This document shows positions 49,682-62,205 of a DNA stretch of 64,000 nt, piece after piece. The position numbers were made by a program, and so were the translations under genes. The stretch's first letter is position 1; every line of letters begins with the position of its first letter. This stretch comes from Rotaria socialis (Eukaryota > Rotifera > Eurotatoria > Philodinida > Philodinidae), in the NCBI GenBank assembly GCA_905331475.1, contig CAJNYU010003737.1, positions 35,787 through 99,786 on the forward strand, written 5' to 3'. Below the pieces are notes generated by a model. That model was not told where the DNA came from and did no database searches. It saw only the letters and a list, made by a program, of their open reading frames with translations.

Positions 49682-52600
49682 ATGGAGTTTTTACGAAGTC
49701 TTCCATTCTCATCGATTGCTGGTGCTCTTGAGTATCAAGCTCAAGCACGGCCTGAGAAAACTGCTATACTCTATCCTGATCCGAGTAAAAATTCAAGAGA
49801 ATATGCATCTCTCACGTATAGACAATACAATAATGTGGTCAATGATCTAGCTGATAAAATTTCAAAATATTTGCCATTTCCATCATCGGATGAATCAGTT
49901 ACATGTGGTCTTCTAGCAGTTGGTGGTATAGAATATCTAGTATCACAATATGCATTATTGAAAGTTCCCAATGCTATTATGTTTCCAATATCGGCTAGAA
50001 ATTCTCAAGCAGCCGTAGAACATCTACTGAGACAGAGTAAAACAGTTCTTTTAATAACTACACTTGTATATTTACCAATGGTGAAAATAATTCAAGAAAA
50101 AGAAGAATTTCAATTATTAAAAGTTATAGTTTGGGAACAGGATGAATTTAAAATTGAAGAATTCATAAAAAATAAAGATGTCGAACATCCTCTGATATCT
50201 GATGGCATCGTATCAAGCAAAAGCAAAGATGAAATACTTAATGAAGTAGTCGTCATTCTTCATAGGTAAGAGTGGATAAATTAATTTTTTGCTATTTGTT
50301 ATTGTTTATTTACATTTATCTTTCAATATCTTTTTTTCTAGTTCTGGAAGTACAGCTTATCCGAAACCTATTCGCATAACAAATCGTTATTTTCTAATTA
50401 GTTTAGCTTTATATTTAGCGCTCGAAAAACATTTTTGGGCAGAAGACGATGTCGCATTGGTATGGGGAGCACTGTAAGATTGATTTTATGATCCATTTGG
50501 ATAGAATGTTTATCTCGAATTTTCTTTTAGGTTTCACTTAATGGCATTTAATATGACAGTACGTGCTCTTCTAGTAGGATGTACATATGCGCTACCACTC
50601 TGTGTTACATTCCCACCAAAACCAGATGAATTATTACGAAATATACAAGTTAAAAATAACATAACGGTATTAGTTACAGTACCAAGTTTGCTTGAGCATC
50701 TTATACGAGAATTACTTTCAGAAGACAATAGTCATATTGGCTTAAAACCACTTGCGAAACTAAAATTTGTTATGTATGCTGGGGCTGGTTGTCCCGAAGC
50801 ATTGTGTAGGACGTTAGTTGATAGCGGAGTTGTATTGGTCAGTGTTTATGGTGCGACCGGTGAGTTAATTTTCATAATGAAAAATTATTTTATTTAAAAC
50901 TTGATTTGTTTTTGTATCGATATCAATATTATTTCTTTTTAAATTCTAGAAACCGGCATTATTCTTATAAAAAAGTATCGACCGTACGATAAGAAATGGA
51001 AATTCATGGAAATCCCGGATGTTCGAAAACCATTTCTTCGCATTGAAACACCACCAAATGCACAAAATCCAAATGAAAAAATTATCCTTCATTTACCAAA
51101 TGATCCATTCCTAGCAGAAAATATTTCGAACTCTCTCGATGATTGTTATACTGTTGGTGATATACTACTTGAAGATCCACCTAATTCTGGTCAATATTTC
51201 ATCTTAGGACGTCAAGATGATACTTTAGTTCATGTCAATGGCGAAAAAACAAATCCAATTCCAATGGAAGATATTATCCGTCATTCACCTCTTGTTCAAC
51301 AAGTTGTGATTGTTGGTCATAATCAATTTTGCACAGTTGCATTGATTCAACTGAATATTGGTGAAGCATCGAATTATGATTTTCAAGAAATCGAAGAAAA
51401 AATATGGGCAGTTGTCGAACGAGCCAATACAGAGGCGCCATCTCATTCGCGTCTTGTTCGGCAACTTGTTAAAATTTTACCAATGAATAAAACTTTATCT
51501 GTGACAGAAAAGGGTAATTTGATGCGACAAAAAATTAATCAAGAATATGCAACATTAATTAGTACTATCTATGATAAATTTTTGAATCAACAATATCAAG
51601 TACAGCAAAAACATGGCACTACTCAGGAAAAAGAACAAAGAAAATGGACAGAAGAAAAAATAAAAAAATATCTTGAAGAAAAATTGAAATTACTTGATGA
51701 AAAAATCAATGATTTCTCACGGTCGATCTTTGATTTTGGTGTTAATTCTTTGCAAGTTGTAGAATTAAGAAATTTAATTTGTCAAGATATTTGTGAAGTA
51801 CCAAAAAATTTCCTCTACGAAAATTCTTCCATTGAACACATGGCTTCTAAATTGTTCGAGTATGTTCAAGCTGAGAATGTTGAAAATCAACAAGCCGATC
51901 CGTATCACTATAAATTAACTGAACAAATTATTGATAAATATATTGATATGATGAAATCAGAGAAAATTACATCACATAAAGAAAAACCAAATGAAACAAC
52001 TCAACGTGTTTTTCTTGTCACAGGCTCAAATGGATCTTTGGGAAGTTTTATTATTCGAGATTTACTTCAACAATCAGAATCGGCGGTTAAACGTGTCTAT
52101 TGTCTTCTACGTGGTTCAAATACAAAGGAACGTATATTTCAATCTTTTGAACAACGACAACTAGATACTTCTCTCTTGACAAAAGCATGCGAACAACGAT
52201 TGGTAATTTTATCACCATCAATGGATTTAAGTGAAGAACATTTAGGTCAAACAGATTCCATTTATCAAGAATTACAAAACGAAGTAACCGATATAATTCA
52301 TACAGCATGGAAAATGAATTTCAATCAAACTGTCAAAGATTTTGAATATGATTCTATTTTCGGCGTTTATAATCTTTTAAAACTGGCAGCTTCGAATCAT
52401 ATGCAATTTCATTTTATTTCTAGTATAGCATCGGCTGCTTCTGGCTTATTGAGTTCTATTAGAGAAGAACCATTACCTAGAAAGTCAGAAATTGCACTGC
52501 CACAAGGATATGGACAAAGTAAATATGCTAGTGAACATTTATGTTGGGCAGCAATGAATTTATGGAGTAAAGTTTAAATTTTGTTTTGCAGAAGTTTACT

Positions 52601-53181
52601 TCTATTTCAAATTTTCTCTAGATGTTCCAGTTAATGTTTATCGTGTTGGTCAAGTTAGTGGTGATACACAAAATGGTGTATGGAATACAACAGAAATGGC
52701 TGCTATGATGATTTATGCTGGTGCTGGACAATTGAAGCAAATGCCAAATATTGGACACGATATTAATTGGATACCTGTTGATGTTTGTAGTGCTTCTTTA
52801 GTTGATTTGGCGTTAAAATCATCATTTGACCTATCAACACGGGCTGATCAACGTGTCTATCACCTTCTTAATCCACGTGTTATGTCATACGAAAATTATT
52901 TGAGTTTTCTTCAAGCAGCTGGCTTAGATTTTCATCCTGTCTCTCCAAAAGAATTCATGGACACAATCTTAACAGCAAAAGACTTAAGCAATCCACTTAT
53001 TAAATTATCTTCATTTTTAGATCAAATCTTCAGTAAGAAAGATACATCCAAGTCATACAAATATGAAACTGTAAAAACAGTTGAAAGATGTGAAATTTTA
53101 AAAAATTGTCCAACAATCGATGCAAATTTAATTAAATTGTATTTGAATCATTGGAAAAAATGTCAAGTGTTAAAAGATTGA
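49682..53181 (+). CDS. NRPS-like A-PCP-reductase (carboxylic acid reductase-like)
   Basis: Activates a carboxylic acid as the AMP ester, loads it on a phosphopantetheine arm and reduces it with NAD(P)H to an aldehyde. Five exons (49682-50265, 50342-50473, 50531-50859, 50950-52566, 52622-53181) give 1073 aa in frame. Adenylation domain, about residues 1-560: SSGSTAYPKP, YGATETG, YTVGDILLED, GRQDDTLVHVNGEK. Carrier domain, about 640-710: FDFGVNSLQVVELRN, Ser being the attachment site (the usual DSL reads NSL). Reductase domain to the end: VFLVTGSNGSLGSF (Rossmann), FHFISSIASAASG and YGQSKYASEHL with the catalytic Tyr and Lys. This A-PCP-R order is known from fungal and bacterial carboxylate and aminoadipate reductases and is rare in animals. 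The substrate is unknown. Short introns show the gene is eukaryote-adapted. Confidence 0.88.
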
Positions 53182-53790
53182 GAACAACACAAGTCATAGA
53201 TAACAAAAAACACAAACTATATATTTTTTGCATTGATATCAATATATTTTTTCTTACTGCAAAGTTATAGTTATACAATTTTAATGGAGAAACTATTTTT
53301 GCGAATAACTTAAGATGTGAATCTGATTCTTTTCTTCACAACCAACTTCAGCCAAAATCAATAATAGAATCTTACGTGTAGATCTCATTGCATTCGATTC
53401 AGAGATTTCTTCGGTTCAAAATTCATGTGGGATTGCTGAAATTAGTCAAAACCATGGCTGACAAAAATGGAGTCCGTAGAAGTGAAATTTGCGTCATTGA
53501 CTCTGTTACAGGAAATTGATCTGAGAAAAACATATTTCATCAATTTATGGAATTTAAATATTCTTGTTGCATAACTTTGGAATATTGATCTAGTGTATCA
53601 ATTAAATCAATAGTTTCTAAAAAAAAACTAATTCAATAATCAATTATGTATAACATGTCAAATTTTTAACATAGTTTTTGTCTTGCAAATATTTCTATTT
53701 TCAATTTATTTCAAATATCAACGAGAGAATAAATTTCATACATAGCTGTAATTCGATCCATATGATCGAATTTTCGAAAAAGAAAAAGAT
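53182..53790. other. Gap between convergent genes
   Basis: AT-rich, with no gene. It holds the 3' ends of the reductase gene (+) and the GTPase gene (-). Confidence 0.5.
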
Positions 53791-55911
53791 CTATCTCTTA
53801 CGCCTTCTACACACAATAGTCTGCAATTCTTGCATTACTTTCGATTCTGCAGCTTTTGCTGGTAATCGAATAGATTTTTCACGATGAGCAGCACTTTTCT
53901 CTTGACTAAATTTAATTCCGTTGACTTGTTCTTTAATTTGCCTTCCATTGATGGGCAAATCATAAAGAGTGCCGACTAGATCGAAAATGTTTTCAGGCTC
54001 GAGAACATCGGTCAGCTCGCCTGATTCTTGTGGTTCATCTATTGCTTTTTTGAACAGTTCAAAGTTGTTTGTAAATTCGTCCAATTGTTGTCGTAGTCCA
54101 GCAATTAGTTCTCGATTACTAGCGCCAGCATTCTGCTTCATTTGTTCTTCACGAATGAAGTATTGAAGGTATTCCACAATATCATTGTTGATGGAAACAA
54201 TAGAATTTTTATGAAGAAATCTTGCAAGTTTTATATATACATCTCGAATTTTCGCGGCTTCTGCTCGTAATTCGCTAATACGTCGATCAATATCACTAAG
54301 CGACACATCTTGCCTATTGGATCTGCGTGTTCTTGCATTGGAATTTATATGAGTACGATTTGTTTGGTAGTCATAAGTGATATGCTTATGTTGCAACCAA
54401 TGACAGTCACATACTGTACAGAAACCTGAATAAACCAAATATAATTTGTATATATATATATAGCCTGCATTAGATGAAATTTATTTTCCTTAGTGAACTA
54501 AAAATGATACGAAGATATCCTACGAATTCAGATATATTGCAGATGCGTTGCTTAGGCGAACTTTCGAATTTTTACTCTTCTATAAAATGTCGAACCAAAA
54601 CTATTATCTTACTATATTCTACGTAGTAATGTATTTAATTATTCGCACTCTCTAGAACACTATCTGTAGTATTTTATTAATTTCCATGAGTTTACCGTCT
54701 TCAGGATTCATGGCCGTGCATTCTTCTAATTTGGGATCGTACAATGCTTCTTGTACGACACCGCTCAGGTAACATTCATTATGACATATGTGTAAGTATT
54801 CGACTTTTTTTTCATCTCCAATATCAATGATACGACAACACTTTTCACCCACGCATACAGTTCGTGGGTGTTTCAGTTGGACAACGAAAGCATTATTCTG
54901 TGGTATTCCTTCTGACGCATTTTCAGGGTTAATGAGAACTTTCTTTTTATGTTCTTGTGCGAGTTGAATATTTTCTTCGATAAGTTTTGCGGTTTCAGCA
55001 ATTGGACGTGGAAGCTTCCGTATAAGTTGCTCAGCTTCATTCAACGAAAGTGTACTAGATACACCAAGAAGCGGAAGTGCAGCGACGTGTGCCATAAGAC
55101 GACAGTATTCTTTGACAGAATGATCCCAGCTTTTAACATAGCTTGCCTTTTGTTCTTCATCCAATTTTATTCCATTTTTTATTATGGCTAGGTAACGAAA
55201 TGGTTCACTATCGAATAAAAATGAATTGTCTCTTGAGAATGGCACTAGAACACCATGTTCCGTCTGATGTTCGTTCAACATTTTTTCGATCAGTCTCTTT
55301 GTGTTGCCTGGTGCAAAGAAAGTCGAACGAGCATTTGTGAATATAAAAATTAGATTTTCCTTAGCATCGACAGGCAGATGTCGAAGAAGTTCATTGACAC
55401 AAAATCGAAAGTGTATAGTTAAGCGCTCTTCATTTGGTTTAAGCATTATACAAACGCCATTCAAATGTTCATATTGAGCAATATAAGTTAATATTTCTTG
55501 AAAGTTTTTCTTATCTTGCTCGAATCCTCTAGTGTCACCAACACCTGGCGTGTCGATCATACGTAGATTACGTTCACCAATCGGAAAAACGAAACTTCGA
55601 CATAGTTGCGTATTTGATTCAACTTTGTCACCAAGCGTCTCTTGTTCGTTCTTGTCGCCAAAATGAATTAATTTTTCGTCAAACGACTCTGGCAAAGTAA
55701 AAGAAAACGAAGACGGAATGATAGCTTGAATTTCATCTTTGACTGCTTCTTCAAGAGTATCATTCACAATATAGTTAGCAAAAGCGTTAATAAAAGTTGT
55801 TTTTCCAACTCCTGTTGGTCCCAATAGTAGCAGATTGATTTCTCGTTCTGGAGGGCAATAAGAATTCGGCTCTAAATAATTCGATTCTCGCTTTGAATAG
55901 TTTCTGGCCAT
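53791..55911 (-). CDS. Large GTPase with AIG1/septin-like G domain and coiled-coil tail
   Basis: Two exons (55911-54696 and 54425-53791) join in frame and give 616 aa. The G domain carries G1 LLLGPTGVGKTTFINAF, G3 IDTPGVGDTRG and a G4-like FIFTNARS in place of NKxD, as in AIG1/IMAP-type proteins. The region after it has a Cys/His-rich patch across the splice site (CVGEKCCRI, HICHNECYLSG, GFCTVCDCHWLQHKHITY), which may bind zinc. The last 180 residues form predicted coiled coil (DIDRRISELRAEAAKIRDVY, RQQLDEFTNNFELFKKAID). GTP hydrolysis is likely; the cell role is not known. Related proteins in plants and vertebrates act in immune and membrane processes, but that is only an analogy. Confidence 0.78.
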
Positions 55912-56992
55912 CTTGATTGCTACTATCTTATGTTAAATATACTGAAATGAAAGAATTATTCTAAAGAATACGCACTGAAATACTCAGAATATAGCATTCT
56001 ATACTAAGCATGGCTGTTTTGCACAACATATTTCGTTGTTGACTGTTTTTTCTCTACATCACATACCTTTATGATAGCATGCATAACAGTCCGTTAGAAG
56101 ATTGGTAACATGATGTTGATTTTATGTTCTTTACTTTGTATTCTTAGTAAAAGTGCACGACGGAAGAAAGAGAACGCACATCAACAACACAGCATGCAGT
56201 TATTGTGAATTCTGTTTTTTTTCTAGTGCTTAAGTTGAAATTTGTCGTTTGAAATTCGCTGTTGACAAATGTACGAATTGGCTAGCGTAATCAATTAGAA
56301 AATAACTTGACTCATAGAATTTCAGAACGTCAGCAATAAAACTCATGCTTGCGTTTATTAGACAATTTTTTTTCTAAAACTTGTTGCAATGAAGTGTAAG
56401 GCATATAAATATATATGTGTGTGTGTGTGTGTGCGAATGTAATGAATTTTGACATACTGTTGATGCAACAGAAGAAATAAAACTGAGACACACGAAAAAA
56501 CGCATATGGTAATCATTATTTTTTTCATTGTGCTTTTAACAGTAGGTAAATATTAAAAAAAGCAAAAGTGGGGATAGATTTTTTTCCAACTGGCATTTTA
56601 AGGTATCACGGACTCGAAAAACTGCATAGATATTTAATAGAAAAAATAAATGCGGAAACATCGGATTTGCATCCGATTGTTATGTGTACTGCAAAAACTG
56701 AGTCGATTTATATATGTTGTGAATAATACTGAGAAAAAAATCCCTGTACCCTCTCAGGGATGGTCTGGTCAATAATGACAATTTTTTCGATAACTCAGGC
56801 ATTTCTTAACGAATCCCTCTCATCTTCGAACTCGACTGAGATATTGATGAGATCATTCTGTGTACAAAATTTCATGGCAATCGGATCAGCCTTTCAGGAG
56901 CTATCGTGTAAACGGCTGGACACACTGACCGATTCTATAGTGTACTCACTTTTGTTTTATGAGTACACAAAAAATACTTACTACGTCCGAAC
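55912..56992. other. Intergenic, with a (GT)n run
   Basis: Contains a short (TG)n microsatellite near 56415-56432 and AT-rich DNA. Promoter side of the GTPase gene. No other gene was recognised. Confidence 0.5.
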
Positions 56993-58702
56993 CAGAGGTG
57001 TCCACAGGGCCAATTTTATTGCCCTACCCTGCCCTGTCAGGGCAAAATCATTTTCAAATAATTTGTGCCCTGCCCTGTCCTGTCATTTTGGCACCGTGGC
57101 CCTGCCCTGCTAATTAAGAAGAATTTTTTTCATATTTAAATTCAAGTTTAAGTAATCCTTTTTATTTGAAAAATAGTTCAGCAAATAGATAAATGATCAG
57201 CAAATAATAAATCAGCGCTAATTGAAAAAGTGTATATGATGATATTGCATCATCACTGATGATTCATCAGTAGATCGACTTGTCCACGTAACCCGCTATT
57301 TCGCTGATCCAGTTTTAAAAATGTTTTGTTTCGATATTAATAGATCTCAGCGTATTTTCTGGTACAATTTTTTTACACTGGTTGTGAATTTGGACTTTTT
57401 TTCTTCAAAAAAAATTGGGTTTGGCATCGAAAATTAAGTTTTCATAAATTGTATTTTCAATTTTGTAACCAGAAAATTTAAAACGAAAATGCAGAGTAAT
57501 ATTGTTACAGTCATATGTTTATTCCTTGACTCATCGACGTTTGTATACTCATTCCCTGACACATATTCCCCCTATATATACTCCTCTTTCTTCAATGATA
57601 AAGTTAGTTCCATCGTTATGGTACTCATTCGCTATTAACATCAAGAAGGCACAGGGATCTCTAATAAATATACCATTCGATGCAAAATTAGATTCTTTAC
57701 AAAGTGCCCTGTTAATTGTTTACTCACATTCTTCAGGACAACTTCTGAGCGCTTGTACAGTTTTTAACTTACTATACAATTATTGAGCTCGTATTTTGGA
57801 TGTAGCAACTAGATTTTTTTACAGAAGGATATGCATGGCAGTGGTCAACATATAAACATTGAATATTTTTAAGCATGTTAAGTGCTTCAAATTCGGTCGA
57901 CAAAAAAACGTGTCACAGCGTTATGTTTGGTTTTTGCATTTTTAGTCTGAGCGAAAGTAGTTTAGAAAAAATAATTTTTACTGCTTGAAAGCCCATTCAA
58001 TTCTCTACAAAAACGGTACCATAGGCATTTCATTTGAAGAAATGATTTGGCAAGAAATTAGAGCGTTAAAAGCAAACCTAGAAAAAAGGGTCCTTTTTTG
58101 TCAGTGTTACGCGATAATAAAACCTTTCTAGAAGCGCGAGAATTCAGTCGAAATAGGCCACTCTTTCAACATTAATAGATTATGATACGCTGCGTCGTTT
58201 GACGTTTGAACGACCTTATTAGCTCTTATACCTTTCGAGATAATTGCAAAACTATTTGTCAAAATATCACAGCATTACATTTGTGCAAGGCGAGATATAT
58301 TTAACGAAGACAGAATAAAAACTTCATTTTCATCACCAGAAAAGATAGATGAAATATCAGCACATGAATCTATCGATGATGATAGCGATGCATAGTTTTA
58401 TTGAAATAATAAGAACATCAGCAACTATTACAATTATATTTTAAGTATATGTGCACTATTATCACTATTATGATTAATTTATTATTTTCTTTTGTTTTCT
58501 TACAAACTTGATTGGACCTTATACGGTCATCATACAAACAAAAATATAACAATCTACTTACTATTCTATAGCGATATCTGGATAGTTTTAGTTTCTTTCA
58601 CGTTCCCGAGAAGAATAAAATTGCTGTTATTTTCGAACTAAAGTAAGTATATGCAAAATTTGCAGGTCGTGGAGGTATAGCCCTGCCCTGTGGACACCTC
58701 TG
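56993..58702. mobile_element. hAT-like DNA transposon, degraded, 1.7 kb
   Basis: CAGAGGTGTCCACAGGGC at 56993-57010 is repeated exactly inverted at 58685-58702. The flanking 8-mers GTCCGAAC and CTCCAAAT match at five of eight positions, which fits an old 8-bp target duplication typical of hAT elements. The subterminal DNA is rich in CCCTGCCCTG. The interior has many stops and no intact transposase; an acidic tail (SSPEKIDEISAHESIDDDSD) near 58340-58394 may be a remnant of one. Confidence 0.6.
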
Positions 58703-58863
58703 CTCCAAATTGCTTTTTCAATTTTTTCATAATGCATTATCGGTTTGTTTTAATTCTTCAACCTTTGTGTTAGAAGAGAAAAATATTCAATTTGCTGCAT
58801 TCAAATCATTAAATATTTTAAGAAAATTAAATACTACTAGAGACCCCTGTGAAGGGTTGAACT

Positions 58864-59060
58864 CAAAGGGGAGAAAGCGAGACTCCTGGAGTACGTACTT
58901 CCCTGTACTTCCACTGCACTCCCTCTGTACTTCCACTATACACCCCTGTGCTCTCCCTGCACTCCCCTGTACTTTCACTGCACTCCCTCTGTACTTCCAC
59001 TGCACTTCCACTGTACTAGCATTGTACTGTGGGACTACGGGAGTCTCGTCTCCCCCCTTG
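58864..59060. mobile_element. hAT-type MITE with perfect 8-bp target duplication, 197 bp
   Basis: Flanked on both sides by GTTGAACT (58856-58863 and 59061-59068). The ends are inverted: CAAAGGGGAGA then CGAGACTCC on the left, and CAAGGGGGGAGA then CGAGACTCCC read inward from the right. The middle is a tandem array of TACTTCCACTG-like units. Confidence 0.78.
58893..59020. repeat. Minisatellite of about 11-nt GTACTTCCACT-type units inside the MITE
   Basis: Roughly ten imperfect units alternate between TACTTCCACTG and CACTCCCTCTG versions. Confidence 0.7.
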
Positions 59061-59999
59061 GTTGAACTTTAATATTACCGGAAAATTTTCATATTATAGG
59101 AGAAATTGATTTAATTTACATAAGAAGAAAGTTCCTGAATGTAAAATATAATATAGATGACTGGTATATATATGCATAACGAATGAACATACAGGACGTA
59201 TATACATAATGAACGGGCGCATATGACGCACATATATATGTATACTTTTTTTTCCGTTCTGTGACCAATCATATGAAAGTTCCCAGAGAAATGAAGAAAC
59301 ACTTGTACATTATACTATAGATAATGTATTACTTTCTTATTCAAGATACTTTTATGTTATGAACTTGCCTAATATGAAAGATGAAACTAAATCATTGAAC
59401 TTCTATTAATTAATTGGAAAATATAGATTGATAAAAAGGAAATATAATTCATAATAGAATAATTGTTGGACAATTATATTTCTATAGAGTTACATTGATA
59501 TCGTCGTTATATGTTATCTCGATCTAAAACATTAGTTTTTGTCAATTCTATTATCAGTACTATTGTTAATTCCGACAAAATTTTCCTGTTTTCTTCGACG
59601 AGAAAACTTCCAAGCGATGTTTTCTTTTCGAAATATCTTATTCCACAGATGAATATGTCAAATAGTATACAAAAAGATATCTTAAAGTCATATACTTCAA
59701 ATTCGTGTTTTTGCTCCAAAGTCAATTATTTTATTGAATGATTTACTCACATATTTAAGGATATTTTGAGTAAATCTTGAATTAAAGAACTTTAGTGTAA
59801 AATATAATTCACAAATAAATATTATAATCTTCATAAGACTTAGAAATAAATTCATCTTTTTTTCTTTAATATAATTAGTATTTTGGAAAAAAATTGTATG
59901 TAAAATATATTATCAAATACGTTGCTTTCCTCTAAACGACACGTATCAATCGAGAACACCTGCAAAAGCGGATTGCGCAAAACTACATCAACATAACAT

Positions 60000-60930
60000 A
60001 ACAAACAAGCAAAAACAAATTACAGTAAAACATTTTTTACAAGAAAAAGTCCCGCGTCAAATCATATAGAGCATAATTAACAAGTACGAAGATTCTGGCC
60101 AGTGTTTCTAACAGCAGGTGTGCACAGCAAACACAAAATGTACGAAACACCTGCTGTCTGCGAAATACACTTTGCTTTTTGCTGGGAAAAGATGGGAAAA
60201 TGTTCAAAATATATAGGTAAACAGTGGATATACACTTTGCTCCGAATTTCTATTAGAAACACTGATTCTGGCTATGTTGGTGACAAACCAAGATCTGGTT
60301 GTCCAAAGAAATTGTCTCGTGGGAAATTAATAAGACTCAAACGTCTTGTTAATAAAAAGACAGGAATTTCTTCGAGGCGATTAGCGCCATAATTTAAAGT
60401 TAGTTATCAAGCAATCTCTAATCATTTGAAAGCAATGGGCATCCGGTACTATAAAAAAATAACGAGCACCAAAACATACGGATCAGCAGCTCGAAGAAAT
60501 CGCGACTCGTGCACGTCGATTATATCGCATATTGTCAAACAACGATTTTGATTTAGTAATGGATGATGAAAAATATTTTCTATTACAAGATAAATCTGGA
60601 CCAACTAACCGTGGACTTTACACTTCTGATAAACGTACTACACCATCACAAATCAAATTTAAAAGAGCCCAGAAATTTGAACCGAAAATATTAGTTTGGA
60701 TTGCAATATCTGAAAATGGAATTTCGAAATCGTTTGTTTTTGCAAAACAAAAGCAAGCTGTTAATCCAATAACTTATTTGGATAACTATATTGTAGCACG
60801 CTTAATGCCATTTATTACAAGCCATCAAAAAAAGGAAAACGTATTGTTTTGGCCTGATTTAGCTTCAAGTCATTATGGTCACAATGTCGTGCAGTATTTG
60901 GATGAATATATATGTTCTTTCATTTGATAT
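60000..60930 (+). pseudogene. Tc1/mariner-family transposase relic, interrupted by a hAT MITE
   Basis: Protein matches lie in three frames. The N-terminal HTH part (KVPRQII, then a TAG, then SIINKYEDSG) reaches 60099, and the match resumes after 60272 with YVGDKPRSGCPKKLS and ISSRRLAP. The DDE part at 60541-60927 has VMDDEKYFLLQDKSG (first Asp), FEPKILVWIAISENGIS and FWPDLASSHYGHN (second Asp). Between 60390 and 60540 the frame shifts and stops occur. The copy is therefore dead. The right-hand end of the ORF near the last catalytic residue is lost (YLDEYICSFI then stop). No clear terminal inverted repeats with TA duplication were found. Confidence 0.8.
60100..60264. mobile_element. hAT-type MITE of 165 bp nested in the Tc1/mariner transposase
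   Basis: Ends are CAGTGTTTCTAACAG (left) and CAGTGTTTCTAATAG (right, inverted), 14 of 15 identical. It is flanked by perfect 8-bp copies of ATTCTGGC (60092-60099 and 60265-60272). It also carries an inner inverted pair (ACAGCAGGTGT / ACACCTGCTGT) and a direct repeat of ATACACTTTGCT. If the element and one duplication are skipped, the transposase frame continues from EDSG to VGDKPRSG. Confidence 0.85.
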
Positions 60931-60959
60931 AAGAGATAAAAAAATAAAAGCTTCATATT

Positions 60960-60984
60960 GAAGAAGAAGAAGAAGAAGAAGAAT
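60960..60984. repeat. (GAA)n microsatellite
   Basis: Eight GAA units just downstream of the transposase relic. Confidence 0.85.
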
Positions 60985-61287
60985 GAAACGAATTTTGTAC
61001 GAAGACTTTTTTGACATAGGTTATTTAGTGTAATTTTTCAAAGGAAATACTGTTACAGATGAGATACAACAGAACAACTTTGAGAGTAAAAATGTAAAGA
61101 AAAAAAATTCCACTGGGTGTTAATAATGAGAAAAAATTTCAAAAAAAAGTCAGATCATTTTCTCGAGTAATATCCTGATAGTTCACATTAAATAGTAAGT
61201 GTAAATTTCGTTAAATAGTTGTTCGATTGAATTATTCGTATTAATGAGATAATACCATCGTTACAGCAATCAATGACGTTTCAAAGT

Positions 61288-62205
61288 TTATGGATTCTTT
61301 GTTCGTGTAGTTGCATTATCGAAAGATGTAACTACATTATTTTTAAATATTTTATTCGACACTACTTGTCGAAGTTCACGATCCAGTGCAATCGTACATA
61401 TCTTTTCAATAGATACTGCCAATGTAAATGTAACAATGCCAACTAAATAAAATAGAGATATTTCAAAAATAATAAAAATCAGAGTTGGAATACCACCGGT
61501 GATATAAATTGCCAAAACAATAACGATATTACGAAAAACTTCAAGATCACGTTTATCGTTTGTTGTATTAAGAACCATTTCAGCACGCTTGCTTGCTTTT
61601 TTAATTCGTTTATAGATATAAATATAAATGACAATAATAGAAAATATTGGTACGAAGTAGTAGGCAAATACAGTATATCCTACATGAATTGTGGCTTGGA
61701 GCGGTACCCAACAAAGAAGGCCCGGACGGAAATAAATATCTTTTGTTATAACTGACGGCAAAGGTATAATGAACACAATAATCCAATGAATGAGAATTAA
61801 ATAATAATGTGTTTTGAATGTCAACAACCAAGGGTATTTTGTTGAGAATTTCGAGAAGAACAGACGTGATACTGCTTGCATAAGATAAGAATAGGTCACT
61901 GCAGAAACCGACATGTAACTAAAATAGCCTCGCCATTGACATAATACATTACTTGTTTCCCATGGGATAAAAATGAGGAAAATATAATTGATGGTTTGCA
62001 CGATACAATAAATAACCGATGCAATACATGTATTACACATTAGCAAATGTCGAACTGTATGTAAACGACGTTTTGAACATCTTACTATGATCATAATCAT
62101 CATAGAAATCATAACAGATAACAGACCAAAGCTTGCAGATAATGAGCAGCCAATATAATATTCTTTCATATCGGATACTGCGGAATTTTCCTTTGTTGAA
62201 TTCAT
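61288..62205 (-). CDS. Rhodopsin-like seven-TM receptor
   Basis: Single-exon frame of 305 aa from ATG 62205, chosen because MNSTKENS gives a short extracellular N-terminus with a possible N-glycosylation site. An upstream in-frame Met at 62292 is possible. Seven hydrophobic segments can be counted, from LLSVMISMMIMIIVRC to YLVGIVTFTLAVSIEK. The Cys before TM3 (VLCQWRGYF) and one in loop 2 (GLLCWVPL) can pair. The DRY position reads VSRLFF with the Arg kept. No NPxxY is seen in TM7. The ligand is unknown and the family is divergent. It has no sequence motif clearly shared with the EGF-7TM receptor at 40.5 kb. Confidence 0.75.
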   Translation of the reverse strand: MNSTKENSAVSDMKEYYIGCSLSASFGLLSVMISMMIMIIVRCSKRRLHTVRHLLMCNTCIASVIYCIVQTINYIFLIFIPWETSNVLCQWRGYFSYMSVSAVTYSYLMQAVSRLFFSKFSTKYPWLLTFKTHYYLILIHWIIVFIIPLPSVITKDIYFRPGLLCWVPLQATIHVGYTVFAYYFVPIFSIIVIYIYIYKRIKKASKRAEMVLNTTNDKRDLEVFRNIVIVLAIYITGGIPTLIFIIFEISLFYLVGIVTFTLAVSIEKICTIALDRELRQVVSNKIFKNNVVTSFDNATTRTKNP

